A DNA stretch of 64,000 bases, from the NCBI RefSeq assembly GCF_000264905.1, contig NW_006763133.1, positions 2,985,152 through 3,049,151 on the forward strand, given 5' to 3'. Of this stretch, positions 33,207-45,464 are shown piece after piece. The translations under genes and the position numbers were made by a program. The notes beneath the pieces were generated by a model. That model searched no databases and was not told where the DNA came from. It was given only the letters and a program-made list of their open reading frames with translations. This DNA is from Stereum hirsutum FP-91666 SS1 (taxonomy: Eukaryota > Basidiomycota > Agaricomycetes > Russulales > Stereaceae). Every line of letters begins with the position of its first letter. The first letter of the stretch is position 1.

Positions 33207-33772
33207 AGGTCAAAGAAAGCGACGGTCTAGCTTGAGCCTGAGAGGAGGGAGATGTGCGACATGTCCAAGGTCAAGCCAAGTCTTCGGAAAACAGGGGCCA
33301 ACGACGCGTTCGCCGTTCGAGCTCCGCGACGCGATCACGTGGATATTCCTCGCGGCGCGCTGAGCGCTCGGCTACTTCCGCGTCCGCTCTCTTCCGAAGT
33401 TCCGCTTTGGCTTGAGTTCTGCGGCGCTGCCGCCTGCGTCAGTCTTTGGTCATTCTCGTCATCAGTCTTTTTGCGCGCGATTGTTTTACGCCCGCTCACT
33501 TTTCACCTTATTCATTTTGTGACTATGCAGCTTCAGAAGAGCCTCACAATGTACTTGTCGGTCCCGAAAAGAATTGGTGCTGCCGTCTCACACCGCCGCA
33601 ACTCCACTGATGTTGAAGCCTTCTCGATCCCTTCGATCCCTTCGCCCAGCTGAACGAGTATATAGACCGTCAGGAGGGTTGTGTCTCTCTCTTGTCCCAC
33701 CCCTCAGCGACATCTCGACCTCAAGACCGGAAACCTAGGACCGCAAGACCACCGCCGCCGCCACGACTTATC
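33207..33772. promoter_or_regulatory. Divergent promoter, axis-like gene / TEA regulator
   Basis: 566 bases separate two genes transcribed in opposite directions. TCACGTGG lies near 33,335, about 130 bases upstream of the minus-strand start. Both promoters must lie here. No TATA box is certain. Confidence 0.45.
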
Positions 33773-35324
33773 ATGCCTTTCTTTTCTTCCCTTTCCGCTC
33801 CTTCCTCTCCCCGCTCAATGTGGCCTCTCAAACGCAATATCAAGACTCGATGCTTAGCCGATGGAGAGGTTATTTGGTCGCCGGACCTTCATGCTGCCTT
33901 CTTGGAAGGTATGAATGCTTCAGTGTATGACATTGTATCGTAGTTGACGTTTTAAGACAGCCCTCGCACTATATCCTCCGATGGGTAAGCGTCGAGTGAA
34001 GATGCGGTCTCGCGACATAGACTCCCCCGAACAACCTAGCCTCGGGCGATGCCAGCTCATCCAAGAGTACTTGCACCAGAAGACCGGAAGAACCCGCTCG
34101 CGCAGACAGATCTCAAGCCACCTGCAGCAACTCGCCCTCGTGTACAAGAACGACGTCAAGAGTGAGCTGCCTCCTTGGCAGTTCTTTGATTGTACCACTA
34201 AACACAATCTTTTGCAGTGAAGAGGCTTATCTATGGGAGTAACCCTAGGACGAGTGAAGCATTGCTCCCTGCTGACAGAGATGCCACTCCTACGCAAGGT
34301 GAAGCCTCCTCATTCTCTGTGAATGATATTCCGTCTTATTTAATTGATTACACCAGATTCATTATTTCAAAGTACTCATCCTCAGATTGTCGTCACACCG
34401 GCGGAAGAACTGCCGTTTGTGTTTGGTCCGGGGCCGTCGCAGTCGGAGCCTACCATTTCTGAAAGCCATGGATCCGACACCAAATCCTCTATTCAAGCTC
34501 ACTTCTCGGAACCTCGCTTTGGGGCTATCCCTGTTCCTACTAGCTCGAACGCGTCCCTGTCGACCCGCCGCAAGACCAACAGACCAGCCTTGCATATCGA
34601 CTTTCTTCCGCCGCCTCGGATTCAATCTACGGGCAGGGCCATCTCAAAGGGTACAATGCAACCACCTCCCAACCCACCCACCAGCTACTTCTCTGTCCGT
34701 ACTGGCCTAGCACCATCTACTGACGCGAGCCGGATCCCTGTGACGCCCATCGACCAAATTATCCACACGCCTGACATGCCTCCCGAACTGCCCCGTCGTG
34801 CCACCTGCAAGTCCGTGTTTCAAACCACCTCCGAGCAAGGTCACTCCCCCGACAACTTGACTCCCTTGTCACCTTGCGACCTTCAGGCCTGCTACTTTGT
34901 CTCTTCACCCATGTCTAGCGACTCTGGGGCTCCCGCTCTTCTCCAGCCTCACGTGGCCAATTATCCTTCTAAGCCTTCTCTTTCGCTCGGCTCTCCTTAT
35001 GGGCATTTTCTCAGCTCTCCTCTCGAATCCTCCTACTTCGTTTCCCAGGCCCAACCACCCTCTGCCTCACGTCCGTCTCGCAAGGGCATGAATCTTCCCA
35101 AGCTGATATTACATCGCAAGAATTCGCCTGTGCCAACTCCTCCGCTTTCGCCTTCGTACTACTACATGGGACAGACCACCGGCACTCCGGGATCGGTACG
35201 GTCATTCGAGGATGCAGTTATCAGAGCTTTTACGGACTTGCAGTTGGATTCGCCGCTGATGATTAGACCGTTGGGGAAACGCTCGCGGTCTGGCTCGTCG
35301 GCCCCGTGTCCTTCTGCAGTCTAG
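33773..35324 (+). CDS. TEA/ATTS-domain transcription factor
   Basis: Four exons: 33773-33908, 33961-34161, 34218-34298 and 34357-35324; 461 residues. The TEA DNA-binding domain spans about residues 35-112: VIWSPDLHAAFLEALALYPP, then GRCQLIQEYLHQKTGRTRSR with RQISSHLQQLALVYKND. The RQISSHLQ segment is the third-helix signature. Relatives (Tec1, AbaA, TEAD) are nuclear regulators of filamentous growth or conidiation in ascomycetes; the basidiomycete role is little studied. The rest is Ser/Pro-rich, without the YAP-binding fold of animal TEADs that I can see. The three introns inside and just after the domain keep the frame exactly. The start is the first ATG after an in-frame region with none. 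Confidence 0.92.
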
Positions 35325-36340
35325 GTGGATGTCTAGATTCAATCACGGGCTATTTCTGCATCACTTTCACGTATCCGCCAACAACCTCGAATCTCTGTGT
35401 CCTTGTACGAGCTCCAAGCTCTGTCTCCCCGATTTTCTTTCACTCTGTTCCTGCGTCACCTTCGATACTCCCAACATCCCGGTCTGGCCCGTACCCTCAG
35501 TATACCTTCTTCACCCAGCGATACCTGTCTTGTTCATGGTATATTATAATATCCCCTGTCATCATCGGAACCCTTACGTCAGGACCTTTCCAGGTACATC
35601 TATATTCTTGGGATACTTAACCACTGTCGTCTCGCTGTCCCTCCCCCTTAGCTTTCCACCGTCTATTACTTCAATTCCTAGTACACCACGCTCGCTTACT
35701 GTATTTCTACCTTGTCCATTGTTATAATAGCTGTCACTCGTTTGTTGTATACCACCGCCCTATGTAGCCCTCACGATGAGACTTCGCCACAGTGCCGTTC
35801 TCAAAGCTCTTGCTCTTGGTACGATATGAACTCCGATGACAAGGGAATGCTGACATCGGCGGGCGGCTCTGTTTCCATCTACGACTCGGATCTCATAGTC
35901 GCATCACCGAGTATGCCCTTTGGAAACGTGAAGCTAATCCGTCTTTTTAGGCCGGTACTGTTCTCGATATTGTATGGTCAGTCGTCATTGTTTAGCTGCT
36001 TCGCCATACCGTTATTCTAACTATTGTGGCTATTTCTTCGTTTTCTTGCATAGGGGGTCATGCCTGAGTGCACCGATTTTTGACTTTATCAGGGCTCAGG
36101 CCTGAGCGGCCCTCGGCATCCTACTTTTACATTTATATCGTAAGCGCTGAGACCACGGCGACCATCATAGTCGTGGCATCGGGATTATAAAGAACAGCTC
36201 TCGCAGGCCGGGGGGCGTAACGTCGAAGAGTTCACCTTTCCTCTCCCATCCATCTTGCCCAGCCGATCCGTATTCTGTCCTACGTGTTGTCCTCGAATTT
36301 GACCAAAACAACCACCAATTAAAGTGGTGCTGTCAGAAAT
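35325..36340. other. Intergenic region between TEA regulator and membrane protein gene
   Basis: One kilobase between two plus-strand genes, presumably 3' UTR then promoter. It holds a perfect 14-base palindrome, GCTCAGGCCTGAGC, at 36094-36107. The frame at 35712-36020 shows no family resemblance and no good splice partners. Confidence 0.45.
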
Positions 36341-37622
36341 ATGTCCGGAACGACTGCTGAGAGCCTGATCACAGTCATAGGAGCTGTGATCACTTTCGTG
36401 GGTATGTCTTCCTGCGGCTCATCAATGGACAAAAGGGAACAACAAGCAACCTCCAACAGCGTATATAAGTATCCTTCAGTATCCTGTCATATGGTATAGA
36501 CTCTTGAAGTACGGCGGAGAAGGTGTGTAGTTTCACCTCGCAGGCTCTCGTATCTATCGACTCATTTTGATTCATCAGGAATCTCCGTCCCAACTCAATT
36601 GATACTCGCCCTCTCTTACCTTACGTTCTACTTCCTCCCACTTCTCGGTCCCTCTCCCTCTATCCTTTCGTACTTCCCTCCCTTCTGGGCTTCCGTTATA
36701 TTCATTTTCTTCTTCGTTCCTTTCCCTCTCTACACCCTCTACCTCCTCCACATACGTTCTCTGTCACTCCGGCCTGCTTCTCTTTCCCCTTCTGAGAAAT
36801 TCCAGTACAATGGGATTATGTTTCTGTGTCTCGTTCTTTCCCTCACCTTCAACTATAAGTGGTATGGATGGGGTGCGCGCCTGAGGATCGTGGGAGGACA
36901 AGGCTCTTGGGGTTTAGGATGGCTGTACGAGATCTTGTGGGCCTTCGGGACGTATTCGGCGGCGATGGGTGTCTGGCCACAATTGATCGAATGTGAGAGG
37001 GAAGGGAGGGAGGCGCTTATTCGGGATCCATGGTTGATGGCTTACCTGGGATTGTTGTTTTTCTACCCGGCGATGAGGGTCCTTGGGTGCGTAGTTCTCT
37101 TCCACTCTTTTATTTTTATGGCCTCTTTTCTCTACTACACTGAATGTACTTTGGCGTTGAATAGGGCGTTGGTTGGTCTGACCCTCCAAATCTGGGATCC
37201 CCTTGCATTCTATTCCTCCCTCTTTACGACACTGCTCTTCACCTACTACTTCATCAAGATATTCATCATACGCACCTCTGCACCTTCTCTCTCACTTCCT
37301 ACATTCTCTTCGTCGTCGGCCGCGCCAAGACGGAGGAACCAGAGCTGGAATTGGCCTTGGAAGCGAAGTCAGGGCGTGGCTCTTTCTGGGGAGGAAGAAC
37401 CGCTGTATAATGGATTGAGTAGCACTCCCACTACGGCTAGTGGAAACCCGTGGTTAGTCTCTTCTCATAGATATGTGTCTCGTTTTTGTGCTGTGGTGTT
37501 TCTCTGACATGTGGATGGTCCGTTTGACAATATCTAGGATTGACGATTTAGATCAGGGTAGCGAGAGCTCCGACGAGCAGGCCATCGTTCGTCCACACAC
37601 AACACTCGCTCGTGAGGAATAA
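36341..37622 (+). CDS. Multi-pass membrane protein, function unknown
   Basis: Five exons: 36341-36401, 36460-36522, 36579-37086, 37165-37452 and 37538-37622; 334 residues. About seven hydrophobic helices follow one another, starting near residues 8-27 and including LALSYLTFYFLPLLG, VIFIFFFVPFPLYTLYLL, LYEILWAFGTYSAAMGVW and LFTTLLFTYYFIKIFII. The C-terminal 75 residues are polar and acidic. I do not recognise the family. The first helix begins only a few residues from the start, so the N-terminus may be a signal anchor. It lies between the TEA regulator and the bestrophin gene, which gives no hint of function. Reading through the fourth intron is also open, but splicing it joins VLG to ALVGLTLQIWDP and removes 26 odd residues. 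Confidence 0.75.
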
Positions 37623-38274
37623 AAGGTTAGAGCTGCATTGTGGAGTTCTCTTCAGGTTAGTGTACGATTCGTACCCATGCTTGCATGTTTCATAAATATA
37701 TGCAGCGACACGCGAGACGCCGCTGCTCAGAAGGCCGAAACATTAACGGAGAATTTTTGGCAGAAGCCGCACCAGACGAAGGCAGATTACTGGACGAGGC
37801 TGTCCAACTGTCCAGCAGAGGCAGAATTGTCAATTCACGATACAAAAAGACCTGTGAGACGTTGTCATGGCTTTGGGCATGCTGGTCGGACATCCCCTCG
37901 AAGGGCTTTTGTTGAAGGCTTTGGGCGAAGGAAATATATCAGTAGAAGTAGCGAGATCGAGAAGAGGATGCGATGTGCTCGGAGCGGCGGGCGCAGACGA
38001 AGTCCATGAAAGCGCGCCATGCCGCGGGATCGTGTCAGATGTCTGTGTCAATGCCTCGTGGCGCGTGATGACGTCGGCATCAGCCTGCGCTGTCTTAGCG
38101 AGCCATCGTCGACCTCAACCTTCGCAGCGTAAAGCCTCAGAATCTGTCTATCCCAGTATCTGTGCGTTGTTCGTGTCGTCGTGGTCAATGCGATAGTATC
38201 GACCAGTGTAATACGATAATCTGTTTCTTCACTGTCTCTTTGTGTCACGACATCATCTCTCGAACATTTGCAAC
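37623..38274. other. Intergenic region upstream of bestrophin gene
   Basis: 652 bases between two plus-strand genes. Several short overlapping ORFs on both strands, none convincing. It should hold a 3' UTR and the bestrophin promoter. Confidence 0.45.
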
Positions 38275-40426
38275 ATGCCGAACGCGAAAGCATCTTCGAG
38301 CACGGGAGGCAGACCTGCAAAGGTACTTGATCGTTGAACCCGCTGATTTGGCAGTTGTATTGACCGCCACTCCTTATGGGTGTAACAGAAACGCAAGTTC
38401 ATATCTAGAAGACATCTACGAAAGGTTCGGCTCCAAGTTCCTGCTTCGTCAACGGCATTCAACTAACCCAGGTCTTACAGTATTCATGGTTGCCAGATGT
38501 TTTGCGCTTAAAGAATAGCGTACGCTCAATTTAATGTTTCATTATCCTCATCGCTCACAATATATTCTTGTTCTGTAGATCGTGTACCATATTTTCTTTC
38601 CTGTTTTGACGATGACGATTCTGGCGATCGCTGTGGCATACCTGTCCCACAGCGGCAAGTCTGTGAGCATCACGAACTCCGTCACGCCTTTGTTAGCTGT
38701 TGTGGTGGGTCCTCGATATCATATAATTTCATGTTGTTTCCCCTCCATCTGAGTCATTTTGTTTGGTGCAGGTCGGTCTCATCCTGGTGTTTAGGTATGT
38801 TCCAGTGTGGCACCTCAATTGTAACTTACTCACTACTTTCTCCTTTGAAGGAATGGGTACGTATGCTTCTAGAAGCATCCATGGTCAACCATTCTGAGAT
38901 CAACAATCCAGAACCTCTTATGATCGTTACTACGAAGGTCGAAAGACCTTTGGTTCCCTGACCTCCAATGTACGCCTGGTGAATCTCATGATCCTAGTTT
39001 GAACTGATACCTACTGCTGCACCATATAGGTCCGCAATCTTTCCCGTCTCATCTGGATATATGTCTCCTTCCCACCCCAGGACGACGTCGTCAAGGGCAA
39101 ATCTCCAACACCATCTCTCACACCAACCCAACTCAGCCAGCGGAAAGCTGAAATGCTCAAACTCTGTCTCACGTTCGCCTATGCCGTAAAACATTACCTG
39201 CGCGAGGAAGATGGCCTGAACTGGAACGATTACATCGGTGTCGTACCACACTCTTTCCTCAAGGTTCACGATCCCCGTACGAGATCGACTTCGGCGGCTT
39301 CTTCGACAAGGAAAGGTACATATAACGCAACTGATGTACTGGCTAGTCCTGAGGATTCCAGGTCCGGGAGCATGGAAAGACTGATCGGGAGGACTGCTGA
39401 CGTCGAACAAGGGGATATGGAGGAAACTCCGGCAGCGACGAAAAGGGTGAGGGTGAAGAGGAGCAAAGATAAGATACCCACAGCGAGGACGGCTCTCTTG
39501 GGCCCTGAGTACCAGACCATCACCTTTGACTCGCACACGGAATCGACGATACCTCTCCCGCTTGTGTACGCTTGTCTCTTTGAAAATATTTACAGTCTTG
39601 GTTTACCGCTGATATCTGCTCATAGAGTTGCACACGAAATCACGCGGTACCTTTTCGCATTCCGTCGAGAAGGTTATCTCGAAACTGTCGGTCCTGCTGG
39701 TAAGTGAGATTACTTACGTCCCAGGAATAAATCACACTAAAAGGGTCCTACAGGTACCAACTCTATGAACCTGATGTAAGACCACTCAGTGTTCGCCGTC
39801 GTATGCCACTAATATCCTTTCTCCTCTGAAGTGTCCAGAGCATGGTCGACCAAATGACCTCACTTGAACGCATAGCGAACACGCCCATTCCCAAATCCTG
39901 TAGGCCTCACCCATCTCATGCCAAATTCGCCTTACTCATCCCTCCGTCGTAGACGGTATTCATCTCAAGCAATGCGTCTTCCTGTACCTATTCGCGCTCC
40001 CTTTCACCCTCGTCAAAGAGCTCGGCTGGGCCATGGTCCCTGTCGTGACAGTCGTCGCTTTCACATTAATGGGCATTGAGGGTATAGCGGAGGAAATTGA
40101 GATGCCCTTCGGTGCGTTCTTGAACAGCATGATTTTTAAATACAAGAAGTCTGACAAGGACTCGATAACTTGTCGGCAGGCTATGACGACTCTGACCTTC
40201 CACTCGGTAAGCTGCAGTGTTGAATAATTGCCTGTCTCCATCTTTCTAAATTCTCCTCAGACCGATACTGTTTGGATCTCAAAGAAGAGGTTGAGTGAGT
40301 CCGCCTGGCATATTCCCTTCTCACTTACTGTACTCAATTTCATCGACCTCTAGGTACATCATCAACAGGCTGTCCGAGGGAGGTCAAGGTGGCAACTGGC
40401 ATGATGACGGAGAGGGAGACGATTGA
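38275..40426 (+). CDS. Bestrophin/UPF0187-like anion channel
   Basis: Fourteen exons: 38275-38322, 38389-38424, 38481-38519, 38579-38704, 38772-38794, 38851-38856, 38912-38969, 39030-39699, 39754-39775, 39832-39899, 39953-40111, 40180-40206, 40261-40294 and 40354-40426; 462 residues. Family marks: SWLPDVLRLKNSI, a transmembrane helix, VTPLLAVVVGLILVFRNGTS then YDRYYEGRKTFGSLTSNVRN (the ion-selectivity helix region), and near the C-terminus GWAMVPVVTVVAFTLMGIEG with AEEIEMPFGYDDSDLPLDRY. Fungal and bacterial relatives are anion channels or putative chloride channels in cellular membranes. About 100 residues between 200 and 300 form a charged loop. Exon 6 has only six bases but is needed to spell RNGTSYDRY across two good introns. 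Confidence 0.9.
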
Positions 40427-40627
40427 TGACGAAGAATTGACGACCAGCTAACGAATTTCATACCCACCCACAATTGTAAACATCGCATATGGAAATCTTG
40501 GAATCTCATGCAAGGGCGTCGCAGCTTCTACTGAGCCTTGTGTTTGCACGCCATTGTCGTCCATGCTGGAAGTTTCATGCGAAAGGGATCCAATAAAGAC
40601 TCTACAATACTCGATAACAACGGCAAG

Positions 40628-41680
40628 CTAAGCAAACTCTGGTGAACAGAACTCTCCGGGTCCGTACGGCTATAGAAACGTTAGACAGTCAGTAGAACTT
40701 ACAGCCATATGAGTACAGCAGACACGAACCTTGGATGTGAGCGAGGTAAGGCCTGCGGAGTTCTCACTCGTCTGACGTCCGCTTTGAGGGCCTGGTTTAG
40801 GCTTAGTACCCTTGGAGAAAGCATCCAAGATCTTCTTCGTAGACTCGTCCGTCAAGTCCTCCTGTTCGACCGATCAGATATTCGTCTCTCGAGGGCAAAA
40901 TATACAAAAACGCACGTAGAAATCATCCCCAACAACCATCATTGGTGCATTACTGCAGGCACCCTGGCACTCGACCTCAATGACCGTGAATTTCCCGTCC
41001 TTCGTTGTCTCGCCGGGTTTGATACCGCCTAGGTGCTTGCACACGGTGTCCAGGATCTCGTTCGAACCGCGAAGCATACATGGTGTGGTTGTGCAAACTT
41101 GGACGAAGTTATCACCGATCGGTTCACTGTACCCATGCAAGAGCGTAGACGTAGGGATGGTCAGTAGGCAGACCGGTTGTGCAATGCGAGCGGAACGTAC
41201 CGGTTGAACATAGTGTAGAAGGTCGCCACCTCGTACACACGCATAGGAGGCATCTCCAACAGCTTCGCAACATAGTTCATAACGCTAATACTGGTCCATC
41301 CCTTGTTCTGCCTTTGGCCTAGGTCCAGCAAAGGAATAACGGCGGCTTTCTTGTACTGAGGTGGGTAGTGAGAGATGATGTCCTGTGCGCGCTTCATGTT
41401 CTCCGCATTGAATTCAAATGGGATCTATTCTCCTACATAAGCATAAAGAGTTAAAATGGTACATACCGACAGACATACCTTAGGGTTATTATAAGTAGTA
41501 TCCCGGTGCTAAAATTCCATTTGTATGAGCTTTCCGAGTAGTAGGATGGAGGTGAAGGAATAGTCCACGAACAACGAACAAGGCATCGGATCGTCTTGAC
41601 GAAGATGTAGCGAATTGTCTTGCCGACCGTGTTGGTCGGGGAAGGCATACGCGTTTGGGAAGTCGGGCGAACAAGGACAT
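40628..41680 (-). CDS. nuo24: NADH:ubiquinone oxidoreductase 24 kDa [2Fe-2S] subunit (complex I)
   Basis: Six exons on the minus strand: 41573-41680, 41479-41508, 41201-41424, 40916-41126, 40730-40861 and 40628-40669; 248 residues. The N-terminus [20 protein letters not shown] is Arg-rich, without acidic residues, as expected for a mitochondrial targeting sequence. The family core follows: [51 protein letters not shown]. The four cluster ligands lie in [10 protein letters not shown] and [10 protein letters not shown]. Known role: the matrix-arm subunit NDUFV2/NuoE, which holds cluster N1a next to the FMN subunit. The second exon has only 30 bases. Length equals the usual family length, so the model is probably complete. 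Confidence 0.95.
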
Positions 41681-42113
41681 GGCGGTGGTGACAGTGGCAA
41701 GAATATTGGGCTCGCTGTCGTAGACAGCGTTGACGTTGACCTGGAGGAGACAGCCGCACGTTGCCGAGCCAATCGTTGTGCTCGTAAATGGTGCTTGTGG
41801 CCCAAGTGTGGCGCACCACATCCTTCGTCGCTTTTTGTCATGACTGAAGCAAATCGAGATCTTTCTACAAAGATGTTGTGAATACTTCGGGGGGATAGAG
41901 TCTCGTACTTACCCCATGCGCTTTAGCTCTTTCCTAAAGAGATGTCTCGTGTAGTATTCTCCCTGCCTCTTGTAGTAATCGGTTTCGCCGCTCACAAATG
42001 TTCTATAAGGCACATTTGATTTTGTACATTTACACCAGAAAAGGTCCTTGACGTGACAATAGCCAAGGATCCTGAACAATATTGTAAGACGATAGCGGAA
42101 GTAGATATACCCA
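41681..42113. other. Intergenic region, complex I subunit promoter
   Basis: 433 bases upstream of the minus-strand complex I gene and downstream of the TEL2 3' side. No feature recognised. Confidence 0.4.
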
Positions 42114-45100
42114 TCAGCGAGCCAAATCGATCATAGACCTCCTCCATCTCTCAGCAAGTTCGTTCGCCTTCAAAACCACACCAGCGGCCGCCTTGCTCAA
42201 CCTGGCCTCCGCCATACCCCCACCACCTTTGACCAGAAGCCCCTTTTCCAGACGCGTAAAAACTTGACCAGCCCACTCTCCGGTACCCAACAATAGCGCT
42301 GTGTGTTCTAGTCCTAATGACCTCCCGCCATCCAGTTCTGCACACCCATCCAATACTATGAGTGCTAGTTCGAGTGCCATGGTCAGCACTCGCGCCTCTT
42401 TGTCTTCTCGGTTTTTTGGCTGCGATGCATTCGACATCTCCTCGTCATCACTGTCATCGTCTTCGTCCGGAGAACTGGAGACTGGCCGGGTGCCTAACGT
42501 GACTGCGAGTTCGAGAGCGTCCGGTGCCACAACGGCCAGCCATTCCGGCGCATGTCTGGCGGCGTGTACTAGCACTGCGAGCGTTGCCAGGAAATGCGAG
42601 AGCACGACGGCACTCAACACGAGTCCCGTCCCTGCACCCTGATATCGATGTAACTTCTCTCGTTGTGCAGTCCTATCCTCCCGAGCCTGCTCGTCTCTCA
42701 GGAACAACCAAAACCGACTGATTAGAGGGTATATAAAGGATTCGACAGCGACATCCATGAAGGTGGCCACTCGAGGTTGCTGCAGAGTCGAGGATCGAAT
42801 GTTGTGTACAGTTTGCGACGTGCTCGGCCGGTGCATCTCGGTAACTTTGGCAGGTTGACGGACTCGTAAACGACGCTCGCGAATGAGCTCTGGAGCGCTT
42901 TGTTCGGTTGTTTCCTTCGTGTTTTCGATAGATTTTCGGGAGATAGATGTAAGTAGGCCTTGTACTTGTGATGTTGCTTCGCTCCGGGTGTAGCGGTCGT
43001 GCAGAGCTGGGGGAAGACGCTTGGTGGGGAACTCGAGCTTGTCACTTATGAGAGGCCGGACTACGGCGGCATCTGGGAGCGGAAGGTCTGCGAGTTCGCG
43101 GGCGCCAAGAGCTAGAGCATTGAGCATCACGTAGCGTTGGTCGGTCGAATACTGGTTCTTGAAGAACTCTTCGATGATTGCACTGCACACAGTCAGATAA
43201 ATACTAGGCCATATAGTCGATGAGTGAAGGAACTTACGGCGCGGCTCTACGAGGACAGCATGCTACGAGAGCATTGAGCGCTGCCTGCCGCTTGTAGTCA
43301 AAACCTTCTAGCTCGTAGTTATTGTTTAGGCCGATAAGCCCATACACCAGATTCACAGCATTCTCCTCTGCGTGACAAGTGCATACGTTCGTCAGAAAGC
43401 GTAACCATAAATAACGGTGGGAGATCAGCTCACGAAGTTCTGTTCCAAAGTTTCTCTTTCGCCTAATCAACTCTTCAGCGGTGTTCAGTCCCATCTCAAT
43501 CTTGTCTGCCTCCTGACTCTCCTGCTCACTCTTCATACCGCTCGTGTGTCGTATCAGCTCGCCGAGCTGTGCTAAATAAACCGGCCTCGTGATCTTGTTG
43601 CGACCTAAGCGCACTGTCGGATCCTTCTCGTACTCCTCGAGTTCTGATGGAGTAGGAGACGCAGACCGGGAGGATGTAGGCGACGCATAGCCAGTGAGAG
43701 AATCGTCTGAGTCGTATCCGCCCGCTGCAGGTAGTGATACAGGCTTGTTCTCCTGTGAAGGACCAATGGCATCTTCGATTAAGAGGTCCTCCAGCTTCAG
43801 CTCGATGGGTTCTCCGGAATCATCCTTTGGAGATTGGGCGTCCGCGTCTCTCTCGGCGATGAGAGTGCGTACTTCTCGGGACCATAGCTTGCCACCATCA
43901 TCTCCGTTCCAATCGCCAAAATTAAGAGACTTGCCGGTTCGACTAGCGATCTCTTCGGCGACGAGCATACCGCAACGTCGAACAGATGGGTCCAGGTGGC
44001 CGATGTATGTGCCGATACAGCGTATGAAGGGAGAATGAAACGATAGTTCTGTTAGGATCGGAGAGTTGTTCGGGAGGTACGAGATGGTGGTGAGAAGGAG
44101 AAGCGTCATGTCTATGATGTAGATTAAGTTTAGGCCGTGGACGATGGATTCATGACGAATGACTAACAGTGATGTCGGGAAAGAAGTGAATGCTTGATGT
44201 GTTCTGAGGAGGACCAAACATCGAGTGTTTTGTCCAGCAGAGCCCCAAGTCCTGAAAGTCGCAGATAATCAGCCTAACCACCGCTATGACTGAAGTCTAG
44301 GGGCTTACCGTCTTCATCTACCACCCCGACCTGCGAGCTTGCGGCCCAGCAAGCAAAGACTCTTGCATGTCCTTCGGGCCACTCTCTCCCAAGTATTATT
44401 GCGACAATATTATCCCACAATTCATTCTTCTTGTTGAGTGGTCCCAGAAGGCCGCGAAAAAGCTCGGATTCACCCTTGACAAGCGCTCTGGTGCGAGGTA
44501 ATGGGTCAAGAGCAGATTCAATCCGTATGACGTGGCCGAACAGCGAGGTAACGATGCTCTGTACCGTCAACGATGATGACAACGAGCTCAAAAGCTCTGC
44601 CCAAAAGTCAGTATAGCTTGACGGGTCTGGGCCACCCGACAAACGGTCACGAATCGCTGGGAGGACGGAGGCAAAAAAAGAAGGCTGAGAGGGAATATTC
44701 GGTGGCGACGGTGGAAACGCCCCAATGCTCACAAGCCGCGCGAAGAGATAGGCGACCGATGGAATGCTACCTGGACCATGTCAAGCCACTTTACATTCGA
44801 GCTGAAAAGTTGTGTCAAACGAACCTTTCCTATTATTGGTGGCAAGCGTATGAACCAGTACCTCAGACCGAGAGCATACATTCGCATAGTACGGCCCCTG
44901 CTCTAACTCTGGTGGCGTGGTGTTTTTGCCGGCAAGACCATTGGCTACCTTTGGAGGTACAGAAACGACATTCTTGACAATGTCTTCCCACGCCATCTCA
45001 GATTGTGGACTTTTCGTGGTGAAGATAGCAGAGTGCAATCGGTCGATTGGGTATGCCTTCGACAATCTTGCCAGCACGTCCAATGAATACGGCGTAAAGG

Positions 45101-45464
45101 GCAGAGAAAGCAGCGTGGAGTACGCATGCAGCACAACCTGTCCCGCAGAGGAGTTGGAGTACGAAAACGCGTCTGGAACAAAGTATTGGTCGATCAACGG
45201 TGTCATTTTCTGTTCCGAGAGGATCGGGTGCCAGTGAGGGATTACATGCTCAAGGATGGCGCGTTGTAGAGGAGGTAGATGTCGAGTAGCATGTAATGCG
45301 TCAGCGGGGATTGGCGACGTGTTAAATGACCGATATTGTGGTGGTAGGAGATTCAAGCATTCGAGAGGAGCCGCTACGAGAGCTAGTAGAGTTGGTAGAT
45401 CCGCAATGGGTGTTTGAAGGCGATTAATGACCTCCCGGATCTGGGAAGCAGCTTCTGCGGTCAT
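42114..45464 (-). CDS. TEL2: Telomere length regulation protein TEL2 (TTT complex)
   Basis: Five exons on the minus strand: 44825-45464, 44309-44770, 44168-44251, 43238-44111 and 42114-43182; 1042 residues. An alpha-solenoid-type sequence carries the Tel2 signature region LDPSVRRCGMLVAEEIASRT with LNFGDW, an acidic linker with GYDSDDSLTGYASPTSSR (a likely CK2-target linker, by analogy with animal TELO2), RPVYLAQLGELIR, and the C-terminal solenoid. Known role: with Tti1 and Tti2 it helps fold and stabilise PIKK kinases (ATM, ATR, TOR, DNA-PK types). The ATG at 45464 is the first in frame after an apparent 5' UTR intron whose GTGAGT donor is at 45542. The phase-1 join at 44771-44824 restores NNRKGSIPSVAYLFARLV. 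Confidence 0.92.
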
